12,926 nucleotides of DNA, taken from NCBI GenBank assembly GCA_022837205.1, contig JALHEL010000021.1, positions 1 through 12,926 on the forward strand, written 5' to 3'. The position numbers were made by a program, and so were the translations under genes. Shown in pieces: positions 12,266 through 12,926 of the stretch. The notes below the pieces were generated by a model. That model did not search any database, had not been told where the DNA came from, and saw only the letters and a program-made list of their open reading frames with translations. Every line of letters starts with the position of its first letter. Position 1 is the stretch's first letter. This stretch comes from Leptolinea sp. GTDB taxonomy: Bacteria; Chloroflexota; Anaerolineae; Anaerolineales; Anaerolineaceae.

Positions 12266-12926
12266 GAAGAAAGAATTGGATGGGAGTTTACTCCCTTTTG
12301 TTGATCGTTATTTTATCGATTTTTTCAGGCGCTGCCAATCCGATTTTGCAACCGGCTGCGGCAGTGGTCTGTTATGATCTTGAGGGAGTTCAACGAAACG
12401 CCGTAAATTCGATTGACACGGATCTTTGCTATGACGCAGAACAGAATCCGATGGGGTATACCTTTTCCGATTATAAGGTGTTTTTGATGACAGCATCATC
12501 TTCTCCTCAAGCCAATGGGAAAGTCACGGTTTCTCCGCAAACGACTCCCAAAGCTCCGAATTCGAAAATCGACGGTGCCTCTTTAAAAAATTTCGAATCG
12601 GGCCTCAATAAAAAAGAGGTGACCGAGACTTCGACCGCGGATGCCAAGGCTTCACCGAAGGTTGGTGACGATATGGAAGAGACGTCGACCGTTACGCAGG
12701 AAAATCCGACCGGGGCTGATACCGATAAGAGCGAAACGCCAACGGATACCGGGAAAGGTGATGCCGAAGAAACGCCTGTTTTAACCGAGACAACTCCGGT
12801 CGTCGATGAAAGCGAAGAGCCGAAAGGGGAAACACCGACAGAAGAAATAACCGAGGAGCCAAAAGAGGAAACACCGACAGAAGAAATAACCGAAGAGCCG
12901 AAAGAGGAAACACCGACAGAAGAAAT
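12262..12926 (+). CDS. Secreted Thr/Glu/Pro-rich repeat protein, partial (3' end outside window)
   Basis: An ATG with GGAGGG four bases upstream opens a frame that stays open to the window edge (221 codons and two bases), so the C-terminus is missing. Residues 1-34 look like a signal peptide: MRRKNW, then the hydrophobic YSLLLIVILSIFSGAANPIL and an Ala-rich cleavage region (QPAAA). A short segment with two cysteines follows (VVCYDLEGV and TDLCYDAEQNP, about 35-63), then a long Ser/Thr/Lys/Glu/Pro-rich stretch without predicted fold, becoming strongly acidic. From residue 190 a 13-residue unit, ETPTEEITEEPKE, repeats. Such a stalk usually precedes a large extracellular domain, but none is visible here, so function is unknown. 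Cell-surface or secreted location is inferred from the signal peptide. Confidence 0.75.
   Translation, partial: MRRKNWMGVYSLLLIVILSIFSGAANPILQPAAAVVCYDLEGVQRNAVNSIDTDLCYDAEQNPMGYTFSDYKVFLMTASSSPQANGKVTVSPQTTPKAPNSKIDGASLKNFESGLNKKEVTETSTADAKASPKVGDDMEETSTVTQENPTGADTDKSETPTDTGKGDAEETPVLTETTPVVDESEEPKGETPTEEITEEPKEETPTEEITEEPKEETPTEE
12829..12926 (+). repeat. 39-base tandem repeat coding a Thr/Glu/Pro unit
   Basis: Units start at 12829, 12868 and 12907 (the last cut by the window edge), each 13 codons long and encoding ETPTEEITEEPKE. The first two copies differ only at synonymous third positions (GAG/GAA, CCA/CCG). The array surely continues beyond the window. Its near identity suggests recent expansion, and the length may vary between strains. 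Confidence 0.9.

Noticed and set aside
12692..12913. Minus-strand 73-codon frame with Leu/Phe/Ser repeats
   Set aside because: It is the antisense of the Thr/Glu/Pro repeat region. The repeats follow the 39-base unit of the plus-strand gene.

Overview
The window (12,926 bases, moderate GC, short intergenic gaps, AGGAG-type ribosome binding sites) reads as a bacterial chromosome segment with mostly housekeeping and metabolic genes. The proteins look monoderm-like: a lipobox lipoprotein and a secreted Thr/Glu/Pro-repeat protein. The dispersed hairpin repeats and the protein mix would fit an Anaerolineae-type Chloroflexota or a moderate-GC Firmicute. This is a weak inference, because there is no rRNA or other strong marker.

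Layout. (1) 1-800 is gene-free and filled with two arrays of one degenerate hairpin repeat family in opposite orientations around an AT-rich core. (2) 818-1501 (+) is a DPM1-like family 2 glycosyltransferase. (3) 1522-4370 (-) is an alr-recJ pair (alanine racemase, then single-strand exonuclease RecJ), with recJ starting at a TTG behind a strong ribosome binding site. (4) 4732-6126 (+) is a PepV-like M20 metallo-dipeptidase, which ends at a terminator between convergent genes. (5) 6212-11296 (-) is a six-gene operon. In transcription order it encodes an IclR-family regulator, an ABC ATPase, a NitT/TauT-type permease, a uridine-phosphorylase-like enzyme, an NMT1/THI5-like lipoprotein binding protein and a second paralogous permease. 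A near-consensus promoter precedes it, with two palindromes. (6) 11479-11553 is tRNA-Pro(GGG) with its own promoter and a strong terminator. (7) 11689-12108 (+) is a short LuxR-type HTH protein with a consensus promoter and a perfect 20-base palindrome in its leader. (8) From 12170 to the end lies a possible 31-codon leader ORF overlapping by ATGA the start of a secreted Thr/Glu/Pro-repeat protein that runs off the edge.

How the genes may work together. The six-gene operon is the most interesting unit. A solute is captured by the lipoprotein and imported by a two-permease ABC transporter. The enzyme in the middle of the operon keeps the Gln and Arg that uridine phosphorylases use to read the pyrimidine ring, so the likely cargo is a pyrimidine nucleoside or related compound, controlled by the IclR protein. 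That assignment is inference from context. Transporters of this family more often carry HMP, riboflavin, taurine, nitrate or similar small molecules.
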